Source of the DNA: Azonexus sp.
GTDB lineage: Bacteria; Pseudomonadota; Gammaproteobacteria; Burkholderiales; Rhodocyclaceae
Assembly: GCA_031274715.1 (NCBI GenBank)
Contig: JAISPT010000067.1
Span: 50,289 to 114,288 of the forward strand
Length of the DNA: 64,000 nucleotides
Direction: 5' to 3'
Shown here: positions 1-8,470 of the stretch, piece by piece
Layout of the letters: every line of letters begins with the position of its first letter
How positions within the stretch are numbered: the first letter of the stretch is position 1
The notes under the pieces: model-generated
What the model saw: only the letters and a program-made list of their open reading frames with translations
Told to the model about the DNA's origin: nothing
Databases searched by the model: none
Translations under genes and position numbers: made by a program

Positions 1-956
1 GGTTGTTCGGCTTCTCGGCGGCGCGCTACGGTCGTTCGGTACGACTGCAACAGCCGCGCTGGCGGAATCATAGCAGCGAGGCCGGCGATTGTGGCCGCCT
101 GCGGCAGAAAATAACGGACCGCCAGGCCGTTGCTGGCCAGCATCAGATCGACCAGCCATTTCTGCAGGCCGTCGACCACCGCCTTCAGCGGCAGACGCCC
201 TTTGCTGTCCTTGACCGCCTTTTCCAGTTCGCCGGCCAGCACCAGCGGCTCCACCGCCCGACCGGCGGCCAGTCGCCGGGTCAGCGCTTCCAGCCAGTCG
301 CTCTGGCCCGAGGCTGACCATTCCAGCGCCAACCCCGGCGCGCCACCGGCCAGGGCCAGCCAGCGCCCGGCATCGGCGACGCCGTGCTCGGCCAACACCT
401 GCTCGGCGCGGGCCGCCGAAGGCAGCGGCACCGGCACCACCTGGCAGCGGCTGCGGATCGTCGGCAACAGGCGTATCGGGTCGCTTGAAACCATTAAAAA
501 TAATGTACTTGGCGCAGGTTCCTCAAGTGTTTTGAGAAGTGCATTGGCGGTTGCCCGATTCATCGCTTCGGTCGGATTGACGATCACGATGCGCAGGCCG
601 CCGCGATGGGTGCCGACATTGAGAAATTCGTCGAGGCCGCGCACCTGATCGATGGTGATCTGCTGGCTGGCCTTTTTCTTGCCCTCCTCGGCCTCCGCCT
701 CGTCGGCGAAAGCCTCCGGCTGCAACAGACGGAAATCCGGGTGGTTGCCCTGGCCGTACCAGTTGCAGGCCAGGCAATGGCCGCATGCCCGGCCATCGCC
801 CTGCGGCTGCTCGCACAACAGACTGGCGGCAAATTGGCGGGCCAAATCAAACTTCCCGAGACCACGCTGGCCGAGCAACAGCAGCGCATGCGGCATCTGC
901 GCTCGCCGGGCTTGGAGACCTTTCCAGACAGGTTCGTGGAGATTTATAACGTTCAT
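1..956 (-). CDS. holB: DNA polymerase III subunit delta' (partial, C-terminus beyond left edge)
   Basis: Clamp-loader subunit that helps load the beta sliding clamp during replication. I translated the minus strand from the ATG at 956; it stays open for 318 codons to the window edge, so the C-terminal end is missing. Visible features are an AAA+ P-loop region near residues 28-36 (GQRGLGKF), a zinc-type cysteine cluster (C..CGHCLAC) around residues 48-65, and a segment resembling the sensor/SRC region (LPTIRSRCQ). The start overlaps the tmk stop as ATGA, so translation is probably coupled. The order mltG-tmk-holB is a common proteobacterial operon. Identification is confident from the family pattern and context. 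Confidence 0.93.
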   Translation of the reverse strand, partial: MNVINLHEPVWKGLQARRAQMPHALLLLGQRGLGKFDLARQFAASLLCEQPQGDGRACGHCLACNWYGQGNHPDFRLLQPEAFADEAEAEEGKKKASQQITIDQVRGLDEFLNVGTHRGGLRIVIVNPTEAMNRATANALLKTLEEPAPSTLFLMVSSDPIRLLPTIRSRCQVVPVPLPSAARAEQVLAEHGVADAGRWLALAGGAPGLALEWSASGQSDWLEALTRRLAAGRAVEPLVLAGELEKAVKDSKGRLPLKAVVDGLQKWLVDLMLASNGLAVRYFLPQAATIAGLAAMIPPARLLQSYRTTVARRREAEQ

Positions 957-1567
957 AAACAAATCGTTATAAGAATTTCTTCAAGTCGTTTGCGAATATT
1001 GTCGCGGGTATTGCTGGCATCGATCACGCAAATCCGTTCCGGATGAGCATGCGCCCGTTCCAGATAGGCGTGGCGAACCCGCTCATGGAAATCGGCCCGC
1101 TCCTGCTCGAAGCGGTCGAGGCTACGGTTGGCGACGGCGATTCGTTCGCGCGCCACGTCCAGCGGCAGGTCGAACAGCAAGGTCAGATCGGGTTGTAAAT
1201 GCCCATGCACCCAGCTTTCAAGCTGGTGCAGCTTGTTTCGTTCCAAGCCGCGCCCGCCCCCTTGATAGGCATAGCTGGCGTCGCTGAAGCGGTCGCAGAC
1301 GACCCACTCGCCACGCTTGAGCGCCGGCTCGATGACCTGCGCCAAGTGTTCGCGGCGGGCGGCGAACATCAGCAGGGTTTCTGTTTCCAGATGCATAGTC
1401 TGGTTGAGCAGCAACTCGCGCAACTGCTCACCGAGTGCCGTGCCACCCGGTTCGCGCGTCACGTGCACAGTCAGGCCACGGCCGCGCAGGCACTCGGCCA
1501 GCCAGTCGACGTGGGTGCTCTTGCCGGCGCCGTCGATGCCTTCGAAAGTGATGAATTTGCCTTTCAC
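953..1567 (-). CDS. tmk: Thymidylate kinase
   Basis: Phosphorylates dTMP to dTDP with ATP in the cytoplasm. The 204-residue length is normal for the family. The N-terminus carries the P-loop FEGIDGAGKST (residues 8-18), followed by the TREPGGT motif near residue 36 that belongs to the dTMP-binding region, and the DRF/DRY-like segment CDRFSDASYAYQGGGRG near residue 91. It overlaps mltG upstream by ATGA and holB downstream by ATGA, so the three genes form one operon. No anomaly is seen. Confidence 0.97.
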   Translation of the reverse strand: MKGKFITFEGIDGAGKSTHVDWLAECLRGRGLTVHVTREPGGTALGEQLRELLLNQTMHLETETLLMFAARREHLAQVIEPALKRGEWVVCDRFSDASYAYQGGGRGLERNKLHQLESWVHGHLQPDLTLLFDLPLDVARERIAVANRSLDRFEQERADFHERVRHAYLERAHAHPERICVIDASNTRDNIRKRLEEILITICL

Positions 1568-2559
1568 TTTCCCCCTCTCAGATATCGGTTGACCGCCCGA
1601 TTGTGCTCGTCGAGCGTATTGGAAAAATGGCTGCTGCCATCGCCGCGAGCAACGAAGTACAAGGCACTCGTCGCCGCCGGATGCAGGGCGGCTTGAATGG
1701 AAGCCAGACCGGGCATGGCGATCGGCGTCGGCGGCAAGCCGCGCCGGGTGTAGGTATTGTGGGGCATATCGGTTTGCAGGTGGCGCTTGCGCAGGTTGCC
1801 GTCGAAGGTCTCGCCGAGACCGTAGATCACCGTCGGGTCGGTTTGCAGCGGCATACCCAGGCGCAGCCGGTTGACGAAGACGGCGGCGACCAGTTCACGG
1901 TCGGCCTCGCGCCCGGTTTCCTTCTCGATGATCGAAGCCATGATCAGGGCCTCGTAGGGCGAACGGTAGGGTAAACCATCGGCACGCCCGGCCCAGGCCT
2001 CGGCCAGCCGCTGCTCCATGGCGCGCACGGCGCGGGCCATCAGGTCGAGGTCGCTCGACTGTTTGTCGAACAGATAGGTATCGGGAAACTGCCAGCCCTC
2101 CAGGCTGGGATAATCGCGGCCCAAACGCCGGATGATCTCGGCTTCGCTCAGTCCCCTGCTGTCGCTGCGCAGGTCGGGATGCGCCGCCATCCGCGCCCGC
2201 CATTGCCGGAAAGTCCAGCCTTCGATCAGCGTGATGTCGCCCTGGGTAACCTTGCCGTGGACCAGTTTGTCGAGCAGTTGCTGGGCGGTAATCCCCTGCT
2301 CGACCGAATAGCTGCCGGCCTTGATGCCGGTATCGGCCCCCTGCGTGCGGGCCAGCAGCAGCAATAGCAACGGCTGCACGGCAACGCCGGCTTCACGCAT
2401 CTGGGTAATCGCCGCGCGCAGACTGCTACCACTGGCAATATGAAAATCGACTGGCGAACCGCGCAGTTCCAGCGGCTGCCCCGCCCACCACCAGAACCCG
2501 GCGACAGCAGTGGTCAGCGATAGGACGGCGAGAAGCAGGAGTTTGATCAGGAAGCGCAA
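1564..2559 (-). CDS. mltG: Endolytic murein transglycosylase MltG (YceG-like)
   Basis: Inner-membrane lytic transglycosylase thought to end nascent glycan strands. The 331-residue protein has one N-terminal membrane anchor (about residues 5-26, rich in Leu/Val/Ala), a LysM-like subdomain, and the catalytic segment ASIIEKETG around residues 206-214 containing the conserved Glu. The downstream QTDPTVIYGLG and NTYTRRGLPPTPI segments are family hallmarks. It is the first gene of the mltG-tmk-holB operon and is transcribed divergently from ygfZ. Confidence 0.95.
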   Translation of the reverse strand: MRFLIKLLLLAVLSLTTAVAGFWWWAGQPLELRGSPVDFHIASGSSLRAAITQMREAGVAVQPLLLLLLARTQGADTGIKAGSYSVEQGITAQQLLDKLVHGKVTQGDITLIEGWTFRQWRARMAAHPDLRSDSRGLSEAEIIRRLGRDYPSLEGWQFPDTYLFDKQSSDLDLMARAVRAMEQRLAEAWAGRADGLPYRSPYEALIMASIIEKETGREADRELVAAVFVNRLRLGMPLQTDPTVIYGLGETFDGNLRKRHLQTDMPHNTYTRRGLPPTPIAMPGLASIQAALHPAATSALYFVARGDGSSHFSNTLDEHNRAVNRYLRGGK

Positions 2560-2621
2560 GGGAACTCGACGGCGGCGGGCAGGTCTCGCCCGTGGTCAAA
2601 CGAGCAGGTAAATTCGGGCGA

Positions 2622-2627
2622 TATAAT
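2622..2627 (+). promoter_or_regulatory. Candidate -10 element upstream of ygfZ
   Basis: A perfect TATAAT lies in the 93-bp divergent spacer between mltG and ygfZ, 25 bp before the ygfZ start. No convincing -35 hexamer is seen at 16-18 bp spacing. A clear Shine-Dalgarno AGGAG at 2643-2647 precedes the ygfZ ATG. Confidence 0.45.
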
Positions 2628-2652
2628 AGCGCAAACCCCCTCAGGAGCTTTC

Positions 2653-3669
2653 ATGAACCCCAACTGGCGCAGCTTTCTCGAATCGGCCGAAGCCGCATTC
2701 AGCGGTGATTCCGCGGAAATCCACAGCTTCGGCGATGCTGCCGGGGAATTGCAGGCGGCCGCCCGGCAGACGGTCGTCGTGCCGCTCACCCACCTGGCCC
2801 TGATCGAGGCCGTCGGCGAGGAGGCCAAGTCCTTCCTGCACAACCAGTTCACCAGCGACGTCAATCACCTCCAAAACGGCCAGGCGCAACACGCCGGCTG
2901 GTGCTCGGCCAAGGGCCGGATGCAGGCCAGCTTTGTGCTGTGGCACGAGGGCGGCAGTTACCGCCTAGCGCTGGCCGCCGACTTGCTGGAAGCAACGCTG
3001 AAACGCCTGCAGATGTTCATCTTGCGCGCCAAGGTCAAGCTGGCGGCGCAGAACGACCATGTGCTGCTCGGCTTATCCGGCGCCCAGGCCGGCGAAGCCC
3101 TGGCCAACGCCGGCCTGCCGGTACCGGCAGCGCCGATGGACATCATCGCTGGCAATGACTGCACCGTGCTGCGCCTCGATGCGGAACGCTGCATTGTCGC
3201 TGCACCGGTCGCCGCCGCGCCCGGCCTGTGGCAGAAGCTGACCGTCAAGGCCCGCCCGGCCGGCACGCCGGCTTGGCGCTGGCTCGATGTGCGAGCGGCC
3301 TTCCCGCTGGTGACGCTGGCAACCAAGGAAGAGTTCGTACCGCAGATGGCCGATTTCGAGAAGATCGGCGGCGTCAGCTTCCACAAGGGCTGCTATCCCG
3401 GCCAGGAAGTCGTCTCCCGCACCCAGTACCTGGGCAAGGTCAAGCGCCACCTTTATCGCTTGAGCGGTAACGCACCGCTGCAAGCCGGCGACGAATTGTT
3501 CTCGCCGGACAACCACGACCAGGCCAGCGGCAAAGTAATGAGCGCCGCCCCGGCGCCGGATGGCGGCTTCGCCGCGCTCGCCGTGATCCAGTCGAACTTC
3601 GCCGCCAATCTTCGTCTCGGCTCGCGCGAAGGGCCGCCGGTCGAGGCCGTCGCCGTCAATCCGGTGTAG
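2653..3669 (+). CDS. ygfZ: Folate-binding Fe-S assembly/repair protein YgfZ
   Basis: Tetrahydrofolate-dependent protein of the GcvT fold that supports iron-sulfur enzyme maturation or repair. The diagnostic motif KGCYPGQEVVSRT lies around residues 245-257 with the conserved Cys. Length (338) fits the family. The start is supported by AGGAG six bases upstream. The NRDE gene follows after 3 bp and is probably co-transcribed. Confidence 0.93.
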   Translation: MNPNWRSFLESAEAAFSGDSAEIHSFGDAAGELQAAARQTVVVPLTHLALIEAVGEEAKSFLHNQFTSDVNHLQNGQAQHAGWCSAKGRMQASFVLWHEGGSYRLALAADLLEATLKRLQMFILRAKVKLAAQNDHVLLGLSGAQAGEALANAGLPVPAAPMDIIAGNDCTVLRLDAERCIVAAPVAAAPGLWQKLTVKARPAGTPAWRWLDVRAAFPLVTLATKEEFVPQMADFEKIGGVSFHKGCYPGQEVVSRTQYLGKVKRHLYRLSGNAPLQAGDELFSPDNHDQASGKVMSAAPAPDGGFAALAVIQSNFAANLRLGSREGPPVEAVAVNPV

Positions 3670-3672
3670 TAC

Positions 3673-4422
3673 ATGTGCCTGATCGTCGTCGGCTGGCAAG
3701 CGCATCCTGATTACCCGCTGGTAGTCGCCGCCAATCGCGACGAGTTTTACGCCCGGCCCACCGCCGATGCCGCTCCCTGGCCCGATGCACCGGAGGTATT
3801 CGGCGGCATCGATCGGGAAGCTGGGGGCACTTGGCTGGGCATCCGCCGCGATGGCCGCTTCGCCGCCGTCACCAACGTCCGCGAACCGGACATGACCAAG
3901 GGCGAGCGCTCGCGCGGTATGCTGACGCGCGATTTCTTGCTCAGCGACATGACGGCAGCCGACTACGCGCAGCGCCTCGACGGCCGACTTTACTCTGGTT
4001 TCAACCTATTGCTCAGCGACGGCGCGCAATTCGTCTATTGCTCCAATCGCGACGGCACGCCGCGCCTGCTGGTGCCGGGCATCTACGGGCTGTCCAACCA
4101 CCTGCTCGACAGCCCGTGGCCCAAGCTGCTGACGGCCCGCCAGCGTTTCGCAGAGGATCTAACCACCCTACCCAACGATGACGCCTTGTTTTCGCTGTTG
4201 GCCGACGACGAGATCGTGCCCGACGCCGAACTACCGCAGACCGGCGTGCCACTTGAATGGGAGCGTCTGTTGTCGGCCGTCTTCGTCAAGTCGGACAACT
4301 ATGGGACACGCGCCTCGACCGTCACCTGGCAGCGCCGCAACGGCGAGATACGTTTGCACGAGCGACGTTTCGGGCCGCAGGGCCAAGCACTTCAGTCTTC
4401 GCTGATATCGACCGCCGTATAG
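3673..4422 (+). CDS. NRDE (TANGO2-like) family protein
   Basis: Member of the NRDE/TANGO2 family, of poorly defined biochemical role. The signature is near the N-terminus: a Cys at position 2 (MCLIVVGW) and AANRDEFYARPT around residues 19-30, followed by GGTWLGIRRDGRFAAVTNVR. The fold is Ntn-hydrolase-like, and Cys2 could act as a nucleophile if Met1 is removed; this is family-level inference. It follows ygfZ by 3 bp. Its last 31 bases overlap the 3' end of the convergent L,D-transpeptidase gene. Confidence 0.85.
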   Translation: MCLIVVGWQAHPDYPLVVAANRDEFYARPTADAAPWPDAPEVFGGIDREAGGTWLGIRRDGRFAAVTNVREPDMTKGERSRGMLTRDFLLSDMTAADYAQRLDGRLYSGFNLLLSDGAQFVYCSNRDGTPRLLVPGIYGLSNHLLDSPWPKLLTARQRFAEDLTTLPNDDALFSLLADDEIVPDAELPQTGVPLEWERLLSAVFVKSDNYGTRASTVTWQRRNGEIRLHERRFGPQGQALQSSLISTAV

Positions 4423-4874
4423 CACGGCACCCGGTCGAACAATTCGACGATATCGACGTTGCGCATGCGAACGCAGCCATGCGAACCGGGCATGCCCATC
4501 TGCACCGGCTCTGGACTGCCATGGATATACACGTAGCGGCGCATGGTATCGACGCAACCGAGGCGGTTACGCCCCGGCTCGCAACCCGACAGCCAGAGGA
4601 TGCGGGTCAGTATCCAATCACGGCCGGGATGCTGCTCGGCCAATTCCGGCGTCCAAATTTCGCCAGTCGGTCGGCGGCGGACGAAAACGGTATTGGCCGG
4701 CTGCCCGGCCCCGATCTTGGCGCGGATCAAGTGCCGGCCACGCGGTGTCCGGAAACTGCCGGACTCCTCGCCGACGCCGGCCTTGGCCGTCGATACCGGG
4801 TATTCACGCAGTACGCCAGCCGCGTCGTCGACAACCAGCAAGCGCTGCTTGGCGACCGAAATCAGCAATTTCAT
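4392..4874 (-). CDS. L,D-transpeptidase (YkuD domain)
   Basis: Predicted murein-modifying enzyme. The YkuD catalytic motif HG-x9-GSHGCVRM is seen near residues 116-140, with the nucleophilic Cys in SHGCVRM. A longer reading frame reaches 4925, but the ATG at 4874 overlaps the tadA stop as ATGA, and the residues from there (MKLLISVAKQRLLVVDD) match the usual beginning of small YkuD proteins, so I use it (160 aa). No signal peptide is apparent, which is also common for this small cytoplasmic-looking subgroup. It is probably translationally coupled to tadA. Confidence 0.85.
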   Translation of the reverse strand: MKLLISVAKQRLLVVDDAAGVLREYPVSTAKAGVGEESGSFRTPRGRHLIRAKIGAGQPANTVFVRRRPTGEIWTPELAEQHPGRDWILTRILWLSGCEPGRNRLGCVDTMRRYVYIHGSPEPVQMGMPGSHGCVRMRNVDIVELFDRVPCYTAVDISED

Positions 4875-5446
4875 GGATTTTTCTTGCGCCGCTCGGCAAA
4901 AAACTGCGACAGCATGTCGCTGCATTCGGCGGCCAGCACCCCACCCTCGACCTGCGCGTGGTGATTCAGGCGCTCAACACCAAACAGGTCGACCACGCTG
5001 CCATGCACGCCAGTTTTCGGATCGCGGGCGCCATAGACGACGCGACTGATACGCGCGTGCATGATGGCGCCAGCGCACATGGCGCAAGGTTCAAGGGTAA
5101 CGAACAACTCGCAACCCGGCAGGCGGTAGTTCTCCAGATTCCGCGCTGCATCGCGCAGCGCGGCGATTTCGGCATGGGCGGTTGGGTCGCTCTCGCCGAT
5201 CGGTGAATTGAAACCACGCCCGACGATGGCGCCATTCAGAACAACGACGGCGCCGACTGGCACCTCGCCCAGGCACTCCGCCGCCCGCGCCAAGGACAGC
5301 GCCTCACGCATGAAGAATTCGTCGCTCAGGCCAACAGGCAGCAACTCGATCCGGTTTTCGTCAACCATCGTTAGTGAAGAACTGGCCGGCACGACATCCG
5401 TCCCATCGGGAACACGCCAATCGGTGGCCTCATTGAAACCCTGCAT
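4871..5446 (-). CDS. tadA: tRNA adenosine(34) deaminase TadA
   Basis: Deaminates A34 to inosine in tRNA-Arg(ACG). The zinc motifs are HAE (about residue 90) and PCAMCAGA (about residue 120), with the general-acid Glu in HAE. At 191 residues the frame is longer than the typical 150-170. The conserved core begins near FFMREALSLA (residue 43), so an internal start such as the ATG at 5368 is equally possible; no clear ribosome binding site decides. The downstream L,D-transpeptidase overlaps by ATGA. Confidence 0.92.
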   Translation of the reverse strand: MQGFNEATDWRVPDGTDVVPASSSLTMVDENRIELLPVGLSDEFFMREALSLARAAECLGEVPVGAVVVLNGAIVGRGFNSPIGESDPTAHAEIAALRDAARNLENYRLPGCELFVTLEPCAMCAGAIMHARISRVVYGARDPKTGVHGSVVDLFGVERLNHHAQVEGGVLAAECSDMLSQFFAERRKKNP

Positions 5447-5465
5447 GACACTCGTGACAACTCCC

Positions 5466-6257
5466 TCACAGTTTTTTCAGATATTCCTTGGTAAAAACAC
5501 GATCCGGCAAATCACGCAATTTCATATCGCCGTATTCGAGTACCGATATTTCGCCGCTACGCAGCGCATCTTCCATCACCATCCGAGTCGGCCGGGTGGC
5601 GCCGGCCATCGGCTTGAAATCCTCGTAGCTGGCCTTTTTCAGCAGTCGATTGGAAAGCGAGTAGAACTCGGCCTTGAATGGCCAGAAATTCTTGGTATTC
5701 ACCCAGTACCTCACCTTCTGGTAGGTCACCGAGCGATCGACAGCGGTCAGTTCGAGAACGGCGTAATTCTCGCCGTTGATGGTTTCGTTGCGCACGATCC
5801 TGGGGTTGTAGTCACCGGAAAAATTGGCCCGCGCCAGATCGCCGTTGGCCACCTGCCCGGTCAGGCGCTGTGAGAGGGAAATCCGTACCGGCTGCGAGAC
5901 TTCGGGCATGAATACCCAGAGATCACGACTCTTCATCAGGATGATCTGCCCGCGCTCGGAGGCCGGCTCGGTGACCATCACCACGGTATTTTCATTGCCC
6001 TTGGACAGCACGCGGAACTTGCGCAATTCAGGCTCTTCATCGGGCTTAGTGGTAGCGATGTTGACATCCACCTGGAAACCTTCGGCCGGAAATCGAACCT
6101 GATCGGCCTTTTCCACTATACTGCGGGCTTCGGCCTCATCGGCCGGATCGGAGGCGGCCTGCTGGGCCGATGCGCCGGTTGTCGCCAGGCCCAGGAACAA
6201 GCATGTCCAGACCAGGCAACCCCATCGACTTAGCAGATTGGCATTATTGCGCAACAT
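5466..6257 (-). CDS. LolA-like outer-membrane lipoprotein-sorting family protein
   Basis: Predicted periplasmic protein with a LolA/DUF1329-like lipid-binding fold. A signal peptide covers about the first 32 residues and ends ATTGASAQQ. The body has the family features FRVLSKGNENTVVMVTEP, MKSRDLWVFMPEV and KVRYWVNTKNFWPFKAEFYS. I use the ATG at 6257 because GGGGAG lies six bases upstream; an in-frame ATG at 6287 is weaker. It is divergent from the ABC ATPase 50 bp away. It probably carries a lipid or lipoprotein across the periplasm for the neighbouring permeases; substrate unknown. Confidence 0.78.
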   Translation of the reverse strand: MLRNNANLLSRWGCLVWTCLFLGLATTGASAQQAASDPADEAEARSIVEKADQVRFPAEGFQVDVNIATTKPDEEPELRKFRVLSKGNENTVVMVTEPASERGQIILMKSRDLWVFMPEVSQPVRISLSQRLTGQVANGDLARANFSGDYNPRIVRNETINGENYAVLELTAVDRSVTYQKVRYWVNTKNFWPFKAEFYSLSNRLLKKASYEDFKPMAGATRPTRMVMEDALRSGEISVLEYGDMKLRDLPDRVFTKEYLKKL

Positions 6258-6308
6258 AGGCATCTCCCCGCACATGTTCATCGTCATTTCTTCCGCATCC
6301 CGTCAAGT

Positions 6309-7070
6309 ATGAGCAGCGTCGTCCGCATCGAACGCGTGTTCAAGGAATATTTGCTCGGCGAGCAGACCGTCCAGGCGCTCAATGATATTACATTGGCCAT
6401 CGAGCCCGGCGTCTTCCTGGCCATTTCCGGCCCGTCGGGCAGCGGCAAGACGACCTTGCTCAACCTGATCGGGTGCATCGACCGACCGAGCAGCGGCGAT
6501 ATCTACATCAACGAGCAAAACGTCTCGCAGAAATCGGCCAATGAACTGGCTGATTTGCGTGCCCGCTCGATAGGTTTCATCTTCCAGACCTTCAACCTGC
6601 TACCAGTGCTATCGGCGGCGGAGAATGTCGAATACCCGCTGCTTCGCCGCAAAGACCTGTCGACGACCGACCGCAAGCGGCGCGTCAACTATTTCCTCGA
6701 CATCGTCGGACTCGGCAAATATGCCGATAACCGACCCAACCAGTTGAGCGGCGGCCAACGCCAGCGTGTCGCCATCGCCCGCGCCTTGGCCGTCAAGCCG
6801 GCCATCGTGCTGGCCGACGAACCGACGGCCAATCTCGATAAGGCCACCGGCATCGAGATTCTCGGCTTGATGAAGAAAATCAACGAGCATCTCGGCACCA
6901 CCTTCATCTTTTCTACGCACGACCAGAAAGTCATCGACCACGCCAACCGTCTGGTCAAGATTGAAGATGGCGGCATCAAGGCGTTCGGCATCCGCAACCA
7001 GAAAAGCAACTGGCATATCGCCCGTGCTGCTCCCCATGCCGTATCCGCCACCGAGCAAAACTCTCAATAA
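6309..7070 (+). CDS. ABC transporter ATP-binding protein, LolD/MacB type
   Basis: ATPase of a type VII-like (MacB/LolCDE) ABC system. Walker A GPSGSGKTTL (about residues 40-49), Q-loop FIFQTFNLLPVLSAAENVEYPL, signature LSGGQRQRVAIARALA, Walker B IVLADEPTANLD and the H-loop FSTHDQKV are all present. The FNLLP and ENVEYPL pattern is typical of the LolD subfamily. The 3' end runs straight into the beta-barrel gene. The cognate permeases are the two minus-strand FtsX-type genes at 8471-10911. Confidence 0.93.
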   Translation: MSSVVRIERVFKEYLLGEQTVQALNDITLAIEPGVFLAISGPSGSGKTTLLNLIGCIDRPSSGDIYINEQNVSQKSANELADLRARSIGFIFQTFNLLPVLSAAENVEYPLLRRKDLSTTDRKRRVNYFLDIVGLGKYADNRPNQLSGGQRQRVAIARALAVKPAIVLADEPTANLDKATGIEILGLMKKINEHLGTTFIFSTHDQKVIDHANRLVKIEDGGIKAFGIRNQKSNWHIARAAPHAVSATEQNSQ

Positions 7071-7089
7071 CTTGTTCAGGATCCGTACC

Positions 7090-8460
7090 GTGCTTTCGCC
7101 ATCACCCACCATCCGCCGCCTCACTCTGATCGCCACCGCCTGCCTCAGTTTCGGTGCGCAAGCTGCCGATGACCGCGAATCGTTATTCGGCGACGACCTA
7201 CCGCCGATGAAAAACAAGGCTGACAGCCAGGCTGAAAGCAAAGCGGAATCTTCCGGTCCGGGCATCAGGGGTTTCGTCCAGTTCGAACTGGCCCGCACGA
7301 CAGCCTCCCCCGAACACTGGTCGAAAATGCGCACGCGCGCCGACCTGAACAGCCAGGGCCGGTTCAGCGACAGCGTCAAATGGAAACTCGGCGCCCGCAT
7401 CGATTACGACGCGGTATATGACATCAACAATTTCTACCCACAGGCGGTCCGAAACGATCAGCGTTCCGCCTTCGACCTCAGGGAAAACTATCTCGACATC
7501 AGCACCGGCAGCGGCTGGGATTTCCGGCTTGGCCGGCAGCATGTCGTCTGGGGTGAAATGGTCGGCCTGTTCTTCGCCGACGTCGTCTCTGCCCGCGACC
7601 TGCGCGAATTCATCCTGCCGGACTTCGACCAGATGCGGACGCCGCAATGGGCTGCCCGCGCCGAGTATTTCGGCGACGATTTCCATGGCGAACTGCTATG
7701 GATTCCGGTCGCCACCTACGACAACATCGGCAAACCGGGCGCCGCATTCTTTCCACACCAACCAGTACCCCCCGGTTTCACCGCCCACTACCTCAGCGAG
7801 GACCGCCCGACCCGCAACCTCGACAACATGAACTACGGCTTGCGCCTGTCCACGCTCAAGAACGGCTGGGACATCTCGGGCTTCTATTACCGCAGCACCG
7901 ACGTCAACGCCACCTTCTACCGCGCCCCGATCACCAGCCAGGAAATTACCTACCAGGCCCGCCACGACCGCATCCACCAAGTGGGCGGAACGCTGACCAA
8001 GGATTTCGGCGATGTCGTACTGAAGGCGGAAGGCGTCTATACCCGTGGCCGCAGCTTCACGCTATTGAACCTGACCGACCCCGACGGCGTGGCCCAGCAG
8101 AACACGCTGGACTGGGCGGCCGGCCTCGATTTCACGCCGACCGCCGACACCCGCCTCAACCTGCAATTCTTCCAGCGCCACTTCTTCAATCACCATGCCG
8201 ACCTGATCTCGGATCGGTACGAAAATGGCTACAGTATCCTGCTCAACAGCAAGCTGTTCTCCAACTGGGAAGCCCAGGCCCTGCTCATCGCCAGCTTCAA
8301 CCGCACCGACTGGCTGTTCCGTCCGCGCCTGACCTGGAATTTCGAACGCAACTGGCGTTGGTTGATCGGCGCCGACATTTTCAAGGGCCCCGAACTCGGC
8401 ATGTTCGGACGCTACGACAATCAGGATCGGGTGTACTCGGAAATCCGCTACAGCTTCTGA
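7090..8460 (+). CDS. Predicted outer-membrane beta-barrel protein (DUF1302-like)
   Basis: A GTG start at 7090, with AGGA seven bases upstream, gives a clean signal peptide (TIRRLTLIATACLSFGAQA) and a 456-residue protein. The same frame is open back to an ATG at 6961 inside the ATPase gene, but that would precede the signal peptide. The mature part has an amphipathic, aromatic-rich pattern (FRLGRQHVVWGE, NYGLRLSTLKNGWDISGFYYRS) and ends in an aromatic residue (IRYSF), typical of barrels assembled by Bam. It resembles DUF1302 proteins, which often sit next to LolA-like proteins and exporters. The role is probably as outer-membrane partner of the ABC system. Confidence 0.7.
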   Translation: MLSPSPTIRRLTLIATACLSFGAQAADDRESLFGDDLPPMKNKADSQAESKAESSGPGIRGFVQFELARTTASPEHWSKMRTRADLNSQGRFSDSVKWKLGARIDYDAVYDINNFYPQAVRNDQRSAFDLRENYLDISTGSGWDFRLGRQHVVWGEMVGLFFADVVSARDLREFILPDFDQMRTPQWAARAEYFGDDFHGELLWIPVATYDNIGKPGAAFFPHQPVPPGFTAHYLSEDRPTRNLDNMNYGLRLSTLKNGWDISGFYYRSTDVNATFYRAPITSQEITYQARHDRIHQVGGTLTKDFGDVVLKAEGVYTRGRSFTLLNLTDPDGVAQQNTLDWAAGLDFTPTADTRLNLQFFQRHFFNHHADLISDRYENGYSILLNSKLFSNWEAQALLIASFNRTDWLFRPRLTWNFERNWRWLIGADIFKGPELGMFGRYDNQDRVYSEIRYSF

Positions 8461-8470
8461 TCGCGCCGCA

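Noticed and set aside
1..648. Plus-strand frames at the left edge (3-317, 130-648)
   Set aside because: Antisense shadows of holB.
6961..7089. Extended N-terminus of the DUF1302-like barrel
   Set aside because: It lies within the ATPase gene and would bury the signal peptide; GTG at 7090 with a ribosome binding site fits.
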